From JACRCT01 sp049841135 (GTDB taxonomy: Bacteria; Myxococcota; Myxococcia; Myxococcales; UBA5297): a DNA stretch of 64,000 bases. Position 1 is the first letter of the stretch, and the number at the start of each line of letters is the position of its first letter. This document shows positions 1 to 11,989 of this stretch, piece by piece. The stretch covers positions 1-64,000 of the forward strand of contig JASGHK010000007.1 in assembly GCA_049841135.1 (NCBI GenBank). The letters are read 5' to 3'. A program made the translations under genes and the position numbers. Under the pieces are notes generated by a model. That model saw nothing but the letters and a program-made list of their open reading frames with translations. It had not been told where the DNA came from and made no database searches.

Positions 1-117
1 TGTATGTATGTACTGGTTCAGTTACGTATTGCTAAGGTTAATAGGGAAACACGATAGAATCCGAACAGCACCTGATTCCGATGAGCGTCCCCCAGGACGT
101 TACAACTCCGCAGACCG

Positions 118-561
118 GGAAGGAAGTCCAGCCGCGGCAGCCCGCTGCACCGGCTGGAGCACGGCCTCACGCCGTGGGTGGCCTTCGGGATCATGCCGCC
201 ATTTGCCCTGTTCTACGCGGGCATCCAGAGTAACGCCGAGATCGGGCGTTCTCCGCCGATCAACGTGGGCATCTTCCTGGGGCTGCTGCTGGGAAAGCCC
301 CAGTCGGCATCGTGGGGGCCTCGTGGCTGGCGGAGCGGGCCGGACTTATTACTCTGCCGAGAAACGTCACCTGGCCCGCGATGATCGGCGTGGGCCTGTT
401 TGGCGGGATCGGGTTCACCATGTCGCTGTTCATCGCGATGCTGGCCTTTACCGACCCAGCCATGCTGGACCTGGCGAGGCTGGGGGGTGCTCGGAACATC
501 GGTGGTGGCAGCGGTGGCGGGACTGGTCGTACTGGGGAGGACGGCCAGGACTGAGTGCTGA
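118..561 (+). CDS. nhaA: NhaA-type Na+/H+ antiporter, C-terminal part (frameshifted)
   Basis: This is the C-terminal third of an NhaA sodium/proton antiporter, an inner-membrane protein for pH and sodium homeostasis. Recognisable segments are LEHGLTPWVAFGIMP (145-189), NVGIFLGLLLGKP (about 262-300), then in another frame GVGLFGGIGFTMSLFIAMLA (388-447), and in a third frame a hydrophobic tail ending in RTARTEC at 561. The family motif for the final membrane helices (GIGFTMS) is intact. At least two single-base shifts (about 300 and about 490) break the reading frame. The N-terminal two thirds would lie before base 1. The first 117 bases do not read as NhaA in any frame, so the gene may be a remnant rather than merely cut by the window edge. 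Confidence 0.7.
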
Positions 562-1554
562 GGATTGAGAAACGGCAACAGTCGGGTCTCGGGATACGGG
601 TAACAGCAAAGAATGGGGGTCAGGTAGTCGGGTGTCCGGTGTTCGGACTGTGCGGAAACAGAAATACGGGTTTTGAGACCGGCGCCGCCGAAAGCCGCTT
701 TTTGATAGGGCCAGAGGGCTTTTCTGGCGGTGCTGGGGGCAGAAGCAGGGGTGACGCTGCTGCGCAGTCCTGGGGGAAGATGACAAAGCGACAACGTGGC
801 CATGTGACAAAGTGAAACGGCCACGACAACAACCACGGCCGTGACCAGAGAAATCACATAAGCACAGAACGCATAGACAACGACAGATACAACGACCATT
901 GACCACAAGAAACGCAAGATACGCAAGAACAACAGCCACAACCCCGGCGACGCCTGGGGCTTCGTGACAACAACGACGACAACGGCAAGATGGTGTCCGG
1001 AGCACCCCTACCAAGACTACAAAGACACGGTGCAGGTTGAAGCCTGGACTCCGAGCGCTGGGCCGAAGCAGTACCCCACCTGCGGGGATGGCTCGCTTTG
1101 GATAGGGGTCTGGCACGCATGCCAGGATGGGCAGGTTGCGGCGGCAGGAACTGAGGGGTAGCCAAGGAGGGGGAGAACCTGGCGGGGCACAGCCGGGACG
1201 GCTGAGGGGTTCTGCAAGAGCATGGGGTTCATGGGGTCCCCTTGCGGCATCCAACCAAAGCGGCTCGTCAAGAAAGCTCCTGGCTGTGGCAAAGCTCGCC
1301 TCCCATAAGTAACAGGCGGATTTGTTCTCTCTGGGAAGAGGGGATTACAAAAAGGAGCCGAAAAGATTGATCCACCAAGAGATGGTACGGCCGGTGGTTA
1401 TAAAAAGTGTATCTTTTGGGAAGATTTTTCTTACCTCCGATGAGGCTGGAGTTGTAGAGCCGGAAATCGTTTTGAGGGGACATCCGGGCGGCAAGTGACG
1501 GCTACGCCGGGAATTGCGCTGTGGCGGGGTGGCAGTGTAACAGTGAGTCGCCTT
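562..1554. other. gene-free stretch, partly repeat-derived
   Basis: No coding region is supportable here. Positions about 790-1050 are a mosaic repeat array (separate entry). The stretch 562-790 includes a GGGATACGGGTAAC-type unit near 597 that resembles the tandem block at 38,471. From 1160 to 1554 I see no gene, no strong hairpin and no recognisable repeat. Confidence 0.6.
790..1050 (-). repeat. mosaic palindrome array, copy A (reverse orientation)
   Basis: This array is the reverse complement of modules seen at 31.6, 47.9 and 49.1-49.6 kb. The modules include CCACAAGAAACGCAAGATAC (904-923), CCCCGGCGACGCCTGGGG (about 941-958), CAAGATGGTGTCCGGAGCAC (988-1007) and an AAAGACACGGTGCAGGTTGA module (1021-1040). 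ACAACAACGAC-type linkers join them. It lies between the nhaA fragment and the FG-GAP genes. Confidence 0.7.
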
Positions 1555-1574
1555 AATAGGTGACTGTCCCTAAT
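1555..1574 (+). repeat. single copy of the transposase-associated motif AATAGGTGACTGTCCC
   Basis: The same core, AATAGGTGACTGTCCC, flanks the Y1 transposase at 17,953-18,698 and recurs near 15,060. Here it is a solitary copy between a gene-free stretch and the terminator of the first FG-GAP gene. Confidence 0.7.
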
Positions 1575-1610
1575 AAAAGGATACTAATGGATACTACAAA
1601 CCAACGAAAA

Positions 1611-1630
1611 GGCCGCCGAATCGGGCGGCC
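1611..1630 (-). terminator. intrinsic terminator of the first FG-GAP gene
   Basis: The stem GGCCGCC/GGCGGCC has a six-base loop. On the minus strand it is followed by TTTTCGTT. It lies 35 bases beyond the stop codon of the minus-strand gene ending at 1666. Confidence 0.7.
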
Positions 1631-1665
1631 TGTTTGGGTCTGCGCTCTGGAACTGGTCCGAACTC

Positions 1666-4600
1666 TCACGGCTTCACGCGGGGACCGCCATGGATCAAAT
1701 ACACTTCGCCAACCTTAGGTGCCAGCACGTTGCCAGATGAGTCAAGGACGTTGTAGTTCGGGTTCCCGATCAGGAAATCTGCATAGCCATCGTCATCCAC
1801 ATCGCCGGCCGGAGCAACGGTGAAGAGGCCAGGCAATTGCGGAACCTCCGTACGCGATTGGGGACCTACATAGACCATCCCTGGGATACTCTTGCCCACA
1901 TTCGCCAGACTCAACGTGCCTGAATACGAAGCATCACCGTAGATCAGGTATGCTACGCCACACTTGGTCCGCGTGATACCGCTATCTGCCGGAGGACATT
2001 AAGTTGGAGGCAATGATGACTATATCGTCACAACCATCACCCATCCACATCACCTACACCAGCAACGCTCATGCCAGCTTTACCCGTAGCGGCCTCTCCT
2101 GTGGAGACAACGCCGCGCAGTTTGGCTGTGCCGATGTCGGACCAATTGAAAACGCCCTGCAGGAATGGCTGGCCGTAGAGATCGATCGCAACAGCACCGC
2201 GAGCATCGGTAGGTTGATCCGTGGTGAGCCTGTAGCCAGGCGCAGAGACAATCCAGTCGGGGAAACGATCGCCATCGAAATCACCGGCGGCGGCTTGGCA
2301 GGTTCCCACGAGGTCGCCTGCGGCACCGCCTCGGATTTTGATGCCGGCTAGAGCGGTGGCGTCGAGCTGACCGATGTCGTAGAGCGAATGCGTACCGTAG
2401 TCGGGCCTACCATAGATGAGGTATGCGCATCCAACATTGGTATTGCCCGCAGGCGCGGCGTTGGGGGCGCCTACCGTGATGTCCTCGCGACCGTCTTCAT
2501 TGAAATCACCCACGGTCGCCAGACCCGTCAGGTTACCCGCCGGAGCGTCCCCGGTGAAGGTCATGGTGTTCGAGTCAAGAAGGCATCACCACCGAGCAGA
2601 TCCACCATCATCGGGTACGCGAAGCCTCTGCTGCGATCATCATCGTTCAGGGTGTAGATGATGGTATCATTTTCCTATTCTCGTTCCTCGTCAAGTCTAC
2701 CGTGGCGCTGCCGGGCTCAGCACCTGTAGCCACCGCATATGGCCACGAGTAGACCCGGGCCGCCATGGGTGGTGTTCCCGAGTTCGAGAGCGGTGAGACA
2801 GTGGGAGCCGGTGGCGGATTGCCAGTCGGCTGCACGATATCGGTACCCTTGACCGTTAATGAAGCATTCTTCCAGACCAGATTGTCGGCGGACTGCACAT
2901 CGTTCCACAGGGTCGCCACTTGGCTCCAGAAGATCTGGAGATCGCCGGGGGCATTGGCTCCCCCCACGGTCTTCTGCTGTACAACGATCCACTCAGGAAG
3001 ACCATCGCCGTCCAAGTCAGCCTCCGTCAGGGAGGAGCCGAAACGACTGGCGTCGGAGCCATTCCAACCATCCCGGAAACCCATTGGGAACCCGCGGTAG
3101 TCGGCCAGCCAGAGCCGATGCCGCTGTAAGGCCAGTAGAATGGGTACACGCGAATACCTTGCGCCCCGCCCCGACCCGTGTTATCAGTCGGGAATGGAGC
3201 CGTCGGGAAGTCGACCACTCGCGGATGCGGGTCACGGAAGGGAGATCATGCCGACATCATCGAGAGGCACAATCGTCTGCTGTGGGGCTGGCTGACTGGT
3301 AAAGCCTTGAGCGGAGGATTATCGCCCGAGACAACGATGATAGCACCACTATCGATCGTGTACCAACCAGAGAACTCCGTATTCAGCGGGTACTGCACAT
3401 CCGGGTTATCTTCATTGGCAAACTGAGGCCAGCGGTAGACAGGATCGCCGTAACTGAAGAAGAAATGCTGAGCGTCACTCTCCGGATCGGCGTCCTTGGT
3501 CTGCAGAGTCCAGAGGAAATCATCCCAAGGATCGTAATCCTGCTCCTCCTTGAACCAGTTCTTGGCATGCGGGATACCGAACACGATGGCCGGGCTGTTT
3601 GTGCCGGAAGCGGGTCTCGGGTCGCGAGATAGTGCTACGGCACCAATACCCTCGCTGGTGCCGGGTACGCTTACACCCTCTACCTCAGTAGCCTGATCAA
3701 TGGCTGTCAAATGGGCTGTCGCTGGTCCAGGGAACATCGTACCCGGAAGAACATCAGTACCAGTGGCATTCACGGAGACCGGCCTGAACTTGCCAACGGC
3801 CGGGGGCGTGAACAACTTTTTTTTGTCAGAGAGGATGAGGTAAGCCTCGCCAGCGCCCTTCCTGTCAAGATAGAAAGGATCGCCGTTTGGCGCGACGACC
3901 AGGAAATCATCATTGGTATCACCATTGGTGCTGATGCCGGGCTGCGCATCAGGCCAAAACCGGTGGAATCCTTCGGATCTGGTTTCGTACGAACCCACGG
4001 AACACTGGCTGCCACGCCGCCGAGCTCGCCGTTGGGGCTGAAGCCGCGGAGGGTACGCCCCAAAGCATTGGCATAGAGTTGATCCGCAGTTCCTTCCACA
4101 AGCGCTAGATCTCTTGCGAAGTAGTCGCGGGTAATGATCGTAAAGCCCGCTACCGCTATGTCCGGAGCGTAGGTCGGCGGGCTGACGTTGTTATCGATGT
4201 CCGTAACCACAGCCCTGACATGCCAGTTGGTACCGGTGGCAGCGAGCGGAACCGTGTAGGGGTAAGGCTTGGGCAGCAGCGCAGTGGGAGCGACATTCGT
4301 AACGATCGGGTAGGACCGGTTGGCCAGCGGCACGGCCGTATCGGTGGTTTCGAACGTCATGGTGATTGTCTTCGTGCCGGGCATGATACTCGCCCAGTCG
4401 ATCGAGACTGGCAGGGAGCTGGCCCGGCAGGACGTTGGCGCCGGCAACAGGGGCCGTAAGGATCAGTCGCGGCGGAAGTACGGTGATCGTCGTGCCGCCC
4501 GTCGGCACGTAGGTGATGATCTGCGTGGTGCCGTTGTCAAAGACGCCGGCGATGTAGTAGTTGCCCAGTGAGAGCGTCGGCAGGGTCAGGCTCGCGGTAT

Positions 4601-6235
4601 CTGCCGTGCCGGTGGACGTGACGGTCTGGCTATTGAGTGCAGCCGTGATGTAACCAGCCGTGTTGGGGTCGTTATCAACATAGAACTTCACGCTGGCCGA
4701 GCCGTAACCCAACTGGTAGATGAAACGTCGACCGGCACCACATCGCCGGAGTGGACGTTGAAGGGTCGCCGAACGGCGAGGTGATCGTGAAGGTCGGGCC
4801 GCTTCGGTAAGCGTGACCGCCGCATAGACCGCCGCGGGCGAGGATTCACGTTATCGTACCGGTGCCGATCTGGTAGGTGCCGAGGGTCAGTGGCTGTGGG
4901 ACCAGGTGTAGCTGGCTAGGCCGCTGCCGGTAATCGGAACCGTCGCGATGGTCGTCTTCACACTGGTGCTGGTGTTCTCATAGAAGAACGTGAAGTCATG
5001 CCGGTCTTGCCGCCGACGACCTGGTAGTCGAGTGGGAGAGTGCCGCCGCCGTGCCACACAACGGGGCTGGCCGGGGTCATGATCTGCGCGGTCGGGCCGA
5101 CATCGGTGAGCGAGCCGGGGAGCGTAGGCAGTTACTTCCTCGAAGCCTGGCGTCGGGACCTCAACAGGATACTTGACTGTACCACCGATGCGGTAAGCGC
5201 CGCTGGGCAGCGGAGCGTTGGTCCAGTTGTAGCTGGTGATCGTCTCGCTGGTAATGTCCAAGGTCTCGATGGTGGTCTTCACGCCGAGCGTGTTCTTCAT
5301 AAAACAGTGTAATCCGGGGAGGCGGGGCGCTATTCAATCTTGGCGCCGGTGACCTGGTAGGTATCGCCATCTGGCCGCCGCCGTGCCAGGTAACGGCGCG
5401 GCTGGGTTGAAGACCTGGACAGCCGGGCCGCTGATGCCCACGGGGGCGGGGCTGTAGTCTGTAGAGGGTGTCGGTGCCATAGTCGAGTCTGGCGAGGATG
5501 TAGTACTGACCTGCCGGGATCGCCGGCACGTTCCAGACGTAGGTGCCGCCGGTGCTGGAGGGGCGGCCTGCGGCAGGGTCGCGATCTTGGTGATATAGCC
5601 GTTGTCGTGGTCCTTGTCATTATCGTAGTAGAGCGTGACAGTGGAGGCCGCCAGCGGGGCATACTGGGTCCACTTGAGCACGACGTTCTCAGCCGGGCTG
5701 ACGCTCACCGGGCTGAACGGCTCGGAAACACTGAGCGTGGGGGTTGAATCGACGATCGTCACCGTATAGTTGCAGTAAACCGTCACAGCGGGGTTGACGC
5801 CGTCGTTGGCCACCAACAGCAGATGATACGTGGCCGGCGTGAAGCCGGTGGTGTCCCATGTGTAGGTCCCGGCGGAGTAGTCGCCAGCCACCTTGGAGCT
5901 CTGGGTCAGCAGGACCTCGTCGCCGCTGTTCTTCAGGCCGTCCTCGTCATAGAACAAGTGCGAGACGACGGTCTTCTGGCTGCTGGTGGCGAACCAGGCG
6001 ACCTGAATCAACTGACCAGCCGGGGCCGTGATGCTGCTGATCGGCCGGGTGAACACAGGGGCCGGGGCCGGGACGGTCTGGTTGTTGCCGGGGTTGTTCG
6101 TGTCGGGATTGTCGGTGCCGCTGTTGGGGAATATGGTGGACAGATCGCATCCACCGATACCCAGCACCACAAGCAAGGCGAAAACGCCGGGGACGCCGTT
6201 CGCACGACCGCCGACAAATGACTACGCGGTTTCAT
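1666..6235 (-). CDS. FG-GAP repeat lipoprotein 1 (about 1,520 residues, frameshifted)
   Basis: This is a large exported lipoprotein of unknown ligand. The start ATG at 6235 begins MKPRSHLS; after one frame shift it reads LLVVLGIGGC, a lipobox with Cys as the lipid anchor. The N-terminal half (about 6,150-4,200) holds several Ig/Fn3-like modules of about 100 residues, recognisable by VVLKWTQYAPLAASTVTLYY and similar cores. The C-terminal half holds FG-GAP/integrin-alpha-like blades with calcium-type loops, for example VGDFNEDGREDITVGAPN, AGDFDGDRFPDWIVSAPG and PAGDVDDDGYADFLIGNPN, each followed by YLIYG or YLIHGG. FG-GAP propellers are usually extracellular and often bind proteins or glycans; the role here is unknown. 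About seven single-base shifts interrupt the frame. It is the longest of three tandem paralogues, with an expanded Ig-like region. Confidence 0.8.
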
Positions 6236-6334
6236 GAGGACTGACCCCTTGTTCAAGGACATTAATACGCTAACACCGCCCTCCCAACCCCTGGTTGAGG
6301 CGGCGTGTGAACTTGCCTTTGGTAACCAACACCA

Positions 6335-6362
6335 GCCTGCCCTTCGCCGAGGAAGGGCAGGC
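6335..6362 (-). terminator. strong hairpin downstream of FG-GAP gene 2
   Basis: The stem CCTGCCCTTC/GAAGGGCAGG (10 bp, extendable by one G-C) has a loop of about six bases. It lies between the stop of FG-GAP gene 2 at 6503 and the start of FG-GAP gene 1 at 6235. There is no U-tract, so Rho-independent termination is uncertain. The rest of 6236-6502 shows nothing else. Confidence 0.45.
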
Positions 6363-6502
6363 CGCACAGGAAACTCTGTAAATCTGTCGAACAGACTTGC
6401 CGCGAGGTCCCCTGGAGTACCTCGACGGTTCAGGCAGTCCCCGAAGACCGCGGCCGGGAACGACTCGCGGAAGACCTTCGGGGGCCGCCTTGGATTCCGT
6501 TA

Positions 6503-9360
6503 TCACTGCGCGTCGCGGCGACCGCCGTAAACCAGCCATACGCGACCGGCCTCGGCCATGCCTCCCAGCGTCGCCGTGGGCTGGCCGATGAGGATGTCGT
6601 CGTAGTAGTCGAAGTCGGTATCGCCTGCCGTGGACACCGGGCCGATGGGCACATCGGCATCCGGGCCGATGTACACCTTGCCGGGCACGCGGGCGTACCG
6701 ATGTCGACGATGTCGAATTCGCCCTGCAGGTGCGGGCCGCCGTAGATCAGGTACACCGCGCCGCAGTGGGTCCGGCCCAAAACGATATCGCTATAGCCCG
6801 GCGAGGAGACCAGGAAGTCCTGGAAGCCGTCGCGATCGACGTCGCCGGCGGGCGCCAGGTACGTGCCGAGCCGATCACCGGCGTTGGCGCCATAGATGAT
6901 CGCGCCGGGTTCCGGCAGCAGCGGGATATCTTCAAAGTTCTTCGAGCCGACGATGCGAGGCTGACCGGCACCGATCGCCACCGCGCCGCAGTCCGCGCAA
7001 ACCTTCCCTGTACGATCCGTCCAGTCGCGCCCTGGAGCCGTCAGGATCCAGTCGGAGCGGACGTTCAGGTCGGCGGGTGGGTTGAGTACATTGTGAATCA
7101 CGTTGCCGGGACCGGCCATCTTGTAACCGAGCATGCTCACCGTCCGCGGTGCCGCGGATCTGGAAGCCGGAAACAGCATAGGTGGCAAACTGGCTGACAT
7201 CCACGCCGTGCCAGGTGCGGTTGCCGTAGATCATGTAGACGATGCCGGCCTGGTTGCGAGCGTCCGGAGCCGCCACGGCGGCATCTTCGGTCTTGTCGCC
7301 GTCCCAGTCCTTCAGGCCAGTCGGGTTGGTCATATGGCCACCAGCCGCGTCGGCAAGGTTGTGGTTGACGATGTCAAACCGCAGTTCGCTGGGCGGCGAG
7401 CCCGCCGGCCACCGGGGTTGAAGAAGGGGCTGGGGTTCTCGCTGGTAAGGACCGGGTCCATGGGATCCATGAAAATGCTCCAGGGGAACGGCCAGACGGG
7501 CATCCGATCCTCCTCATCCTGGGTGCCGAAATTCCAGGCGATGCCGCTGTCAGCATAGGGGAAGGTAAAGCACTTCGCAGGAGTATTGAAAGCATTGGGG
7601 GTGGTGAGGGCATCGGCCCCCTGGGTCAGAAATTGACCACGTTCTGCATGTTGTTGTGAGGCATGACCTTGATCGAGCCGGCGCCGCCGTCATGATCCGG
7701 GCGGGCAATCATGACCGTCGGCGTCTGGTCGCCCAGAAGTTTGCTGGTGCCCAGCTCTTGGCCGCCGGCCGCCGTCATCACCACCGGCCATCGGGAAGAT
7801 CTTCATGCCAAAGGCCTTGACGATCCCCTCGAAGGCATAGATTGTCCGGCCACCAACTTCATCGATCAACACGGTGCCATTGTCGATATTGCTCTGGCTG
7901 GAGACCCAGGCGACCAGGCCCGAGGGCGAGGAAGCTGCTGGCGGCGGGTGCCAAGATGAGCCAGTCCCATGGCGTGCCGTCCCCCTGCGACGAGTATAAC
8001 CGCCAGCCGGGGGCCCAATAGTAGTACTCGCCCTTGGGCCAGGTAGGCGGCGGATCATTGTCGTGCATGTCGGGGGTATCGAGCGGATCGTAGTCCTGCT
8101 GGTCTTCCACAACGTAATGGATGTCGGACATGCCGAAAACGATCTCGGCGCGATTGTCATTATCCACGTCGTCGAGGAACATCATATCGGTGATGCCCTT
8201 GGTCGATACGGTGTACTCCGGCCTCACGAACTTCACGCCTTTGAGGGCGGCCGTGGTGATGTTGCCGATGGAAAACGAACTGCCCAGCCCCCTGCGGCCA
8301 GCGCGTGCCCTTACCGAGCGAGTAGACCAGATACGCCTCGCCGCCATTCGGGTATACCGGAGAGACTGCGGAGGCCCTGGTAGGGAGACTCAGGACCGGG
8401 GCCCCACCATGAAAATCGCTGCAGTTGTCGTTGCTGAGGTCCCTGCCGCCAGTCATGATGGCGCCAAGGTGGCCACCGGGGATGTAACCGTTGAACGTCG
8501 CGCCGGCGAATTTCGATCCGATGGTCTTGAGATCGCGGCGATAACTGGCCTCATTGATCATGCCGATCTGCACGGTACCGGGGGCATAAGGCATAGACGT
8601 CTTTGTCGACGTTGTTGTGCAATCGGCCCAGGACGTGGACCGCCCCGTCGACGCCGTTGGGGATGGTCCAGCCGTAGTCGGTGCTGCCGATCTCGTTGGT
8701 GCCGGCACCAATCGCGGCGATGAGCGTCTTGTTATTGTTAGTGGGGTCGAAGTCAAAGTCGTAGTAGAGGTAGAGGGTGGGACTGGTGCGAGGGATCCAC
8801 GGCCTTCCAGCTGATGAGCACGCCTTCGCCGGTCTGAGGGGAGAGCGACGTATTGGGCGCGAGCATTTGAAGGCTTCTCGTCTCGGTCGGCGTAGTGCTG
8901 CCGGTGTCTGCACGGATCACGATCTCGTAGGGGAGGTACGGGTTACTGGCTGATTGACATAATCGTCAATTCGTGGCCGACAAGCGGTAGACACCGCGCG
9001 TGACCCCGGTCGTGGGCCAAGCATGAGTACCCGCTGTCGTGGCCGCGCTTTCCAACTACATGATCGGCGACAGGCCGCTCGTCGTTGGTATTGGCCACAC
9101 CGTCACGGTCATAGAGGAAACTAATCATGGCCGCCTGCCGGGTGACTGTCGGCCCACTGCAAGTTGATGGTAGCACCAGCAATCACATCGACGCGAGCGG
9201 TTGGCAGGACAAACTGGAAGGTCGGGGCCGCGGGCTTGCCGGTCGAGGGCTGGCCGATGTCCGGGATGATGTCGTCCAAGGGGCAGGCGCCGATCAGGAG
9301 GGTGGTCGCACCTGCGAGCACCACCAGTCCCATGACCTTCGTCCGTACGGAGTTCATCAT
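6503..9360 (-). CDS. FG-GAP repeat lipoprotein 2 (about 950 residues, frameshifted)
   Basis: This is a paralogue of the genes on either side. It starts MMNSVRTKVMGLVVLAGATT with lipobox LIGAC and a short linker rich in Pro/Thr. An Ig-like module follows (FEFDFDPTNN-type loop near 8,740), then FG-GAP blades such as DVDNDNRAEIVFGMSD, PAGDVDRDGFQDFLVSSPG, and a last blade ending GRVWLVYGGRRDAQ at the stop (6503). The motif QQDYDPLDTPD with aromatic neighbours corresponds to QDYDP in both sister genes, which supports duplication. At least eight frame breaks are visible, for example near 9,180, 8,750, 8,350, 7,900, 7,370, 6,950 and 6,700. The protein is inferred to be anchored outside the cytoplasm; its ligand is unknown. 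Confidence 0.78.
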
Positions 9361-9418
9361 AACATCTACCTCCACGGCAGCGACCGGACACGCGGTTCGC
9401 CGCAATTCATGCGTTTGA

Positions 9419-9529
9419 GGACTGTTTCAAAACTCTCTTTCGTGGCATGGGCATCTTGCCCATGCTGAGGCCTCTAAGCCATCCACAGACGGGCTGCAAG
9501 CCCGTACCACCGGTCTTCTGAAACAGCCT
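9419..9529. repeat. GTTTCAAA-bounded palindromic element, copy A
   Basis: The element is bounded by GGACTGTTTCAAAA (9419) and its near inverse CTGAAACAGCCT (ending 9529). Inside are two small palindromes, CATGGGCATCTTGCCCATG and CGGGCTGCAAGCCCG. It abuts the stop codon of FG-GAP gene 3 and may act as a terminator. Related copies lie at 12,397, 29,001 and 37,649. Confidence 0.7.
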
Positions 9530-9532
9530 CCC

Positions 9533-11989
9533 CTAGTACTTGCTGCCAAAAATCAGGAACACATCGCCCGCCTCCGAACGGCCCAGCGGGGCCGCCAGCG
9601 GATCGGCGATCAGGATGTCCTCGTAGCCGTCATTGTCGATGTCACCATGCCCGCCACCGGCCCGATCTTGTGGTTGGCCACGCCGCCGTAGTACGCGCGA
9701 ACCTTGACCGGCCCGTTGGCCATCAGGTCGGAGATGTCATAGGTGCCGCTGAGCTGCTGATAGCTCCAGACGATGGCCCCCGCCGACGGCGGCCCGTAGA
9801 TGACGTAGACCACACCAGCGTCCTGCGCCGGTGAGCGGGTTTTCCGCACCCGGGGCAGATACCAGCAGATCGTCCGAGCCATCGCCGTTGATATCGCCGG
9901 CCTCGACGATATAGGTACCGAAGCCATCACCCTGGAAAGTGCCGGTAATGATAAAGCCGGGGACATCGGGCGTGCCGATCTGGTCCCAGGTGAACTGGCC
10001 ATCGAGTCGGCTGTTGCCCCAGACCACCGCGATAGCGCCGGCACCGGCCCGCTCCTCGATGGGGTCGCCGTTAACGTCCTTGATCTGGCGAGGCGCGGCC
10101 GGGGGCGGAGATCACCCAGTCCGGTATGCCGTCGCCGTTGAAGTCCCGCAGCCGCGGATGGCCCACCATGCCGTAGTTGGGCCGGCCCAGCGCGGTCATC
10201 TTCTCGCCCACGCGGTCGCCCGCGGCGGTGCCATAGATGGCGATCCCGGGCAGGGCGTTGAGCACGACCGGGTCCTTGATCTCGCCGACGCTGTGGTCCC
10301 CGAAGGGAGCACGGCCGAAGACCAGGTAGGCCGCGCCGGCATTGGGCCGCAGGCCGCTGTTGGACGAGGCGGGCGTGGAAGCCGCGATGTCGCCGATCCG
10401 GTCGCCGTTGAAATCGCCCACGCCGGTGGGGTTGCCCAGGTGGCCGCTCGGGGCCTTGAGCTTGTCACCGCGGAGATTGTCGATCAGGCCGAAGGGCCAG
10501 AGGGGATATCGATCGATATTGTTGGGCGCAATCATGTAGGGCCAGCTATACGAGGTAGCCGTTGCAGGCAAGGCTTGCGTCCACAACCATGCCAGAGACG
10601 AATAGCCAATATCAATCTGGCCCGCATCATTGGCGTTCTGCGGGGCTGCAATCAGCCAGTCCGGCGTCCCGTCGCCATCCAAATCCTCGATTCCCAGATC
10701 CTGGCCGAAACGGTAGTCGTTATTGAGAAAATCATCAAAATTGGTTTCCGGACGAGCGTGAGGATACACGCGGACACCCGATTGCAGGTACCGGATCGAC
10801 CGGGGATGAGGATCCCGGCGGAACGGATCGCCAGGGGCCGCGCCAATCTCATCAATGTGCATCACGCCGCCGAGCGAAGAGGCGGAGTTATAGAGACCTG
10901 GCGTCGAGCTGGCCAGGACCGCGATGTACCCGCTGGACCACACGCGGCCGCCGTACCAGTCGTGGTAGTCCGGCTGCGGAATGGCAGGGGCCGGCGGATA
11001 AGCATGGGGTGCATTGAGGAACATGCCGTTGGCGCCAAGAACACCGGACGGCTCGGGATCATAATCCTGCGCCTCGTACACACCGTTGAGCAGCAGCGGC
11101 ATGCCAAACATAAGTTCGGAGCCTAGGTCGGTATCGAGGTCCGCCAGGGGCTGAATCGCCGTAATGCCCAGGCTCTTGGTGATGTACGAGGGACCGACGG
11201 CGATGAAGCCGGGCACGTCCGGATCGCTGCCGACCTGGTTGACGTTGATGCGCCCGCCATTGTACCAGGCGCTGCTGCGCATCACGAATCGGCTGTCCCA
11301 GCCGAAGATCACGTACACTTCGCCGACCTCCGGGTCCTCGCTGTAGTGCGAGTCAGCCATCGGGGCGACCAGGGCGAAATCGCTGACATTGTCCGGCGTA
11401 CCGGAAGCACTGAGCATGTCGAACCGGCCGGTCATCACCTGGCCGAGATGTCCCATGAAGCTCATACCCTCGAACGTGCAACCCTTGACGGAGTTGCCGA
11501 GGTCGCCGAGGTTGAGTTCCTTGATCATGCTCGAGGAGGTGACGGTTACCTGGCCGATCGCGTACGAGGTGACGGGCGGGTTGGTACCGTCGTCAACCTG
11601 GACGCCGACGTAGTAGATGCCGTTGGGCAAGCCCGTGGTATCCCAGTTGTAGAAATTCGGCGGCCGAGGGCACTGTTGGTCAAGACGGTCAGGTTGGTAA
11701 AGCCGTTTCCGGCATTCCGGTTGACGTCGTAGAAGACCGTGACCTGCGCGGCGTTGGACGGATCGAACAGGTGCCAGGAGATCTGGACCCAGGTGCCTGC
11801 GGCGATCGTCATGTTCGCGGTGGGCGAATAGACGGTGACCGACGGCGGAGTGGTCTTCTGGTTGTTGTTCGAAGTGCCGCCGTTCTGGGTGAGATTGTCC
11901 AGGCAGGTTGCGCCGGTGAGCACGAAGAGGCTCAGCAGCAGGCCCAGTACAGTCACCTTCCCTTGCCAACGGAATACGCATTGGGACAT
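9533..11989 (-). CDS. FG-GAP repeat lipoprotein 3 (about 820 residues, frameshifted)
   Basis: This is the best preserved of the three paralogues; one open stretch covers 10,071-11,981. It starts MSQCVFRWQGKVTVLGLLLS with lipobox LTGATC. One Ig-like module follows (QVTVFYDVNRNAGNGF, about residues 70-140). About six FG-GAP blades come next, for example IEDLDGDGTPDWLIAAPQ, VGDFNGDRIGDIAASTP, LRDFNGDGIPDWVISAPG and, after a shift, AGDINGDGSDDLLVSAPG. The last reads AGDVFLIFGSKY before the stop at 9533. The D-x-D-G-D loops are typical calcium sites of the family. It is transcribed toward genes 2 and 1. The ligand is unknown; surface adhesion or polymer binding is only inference. Confidence 0.8.
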
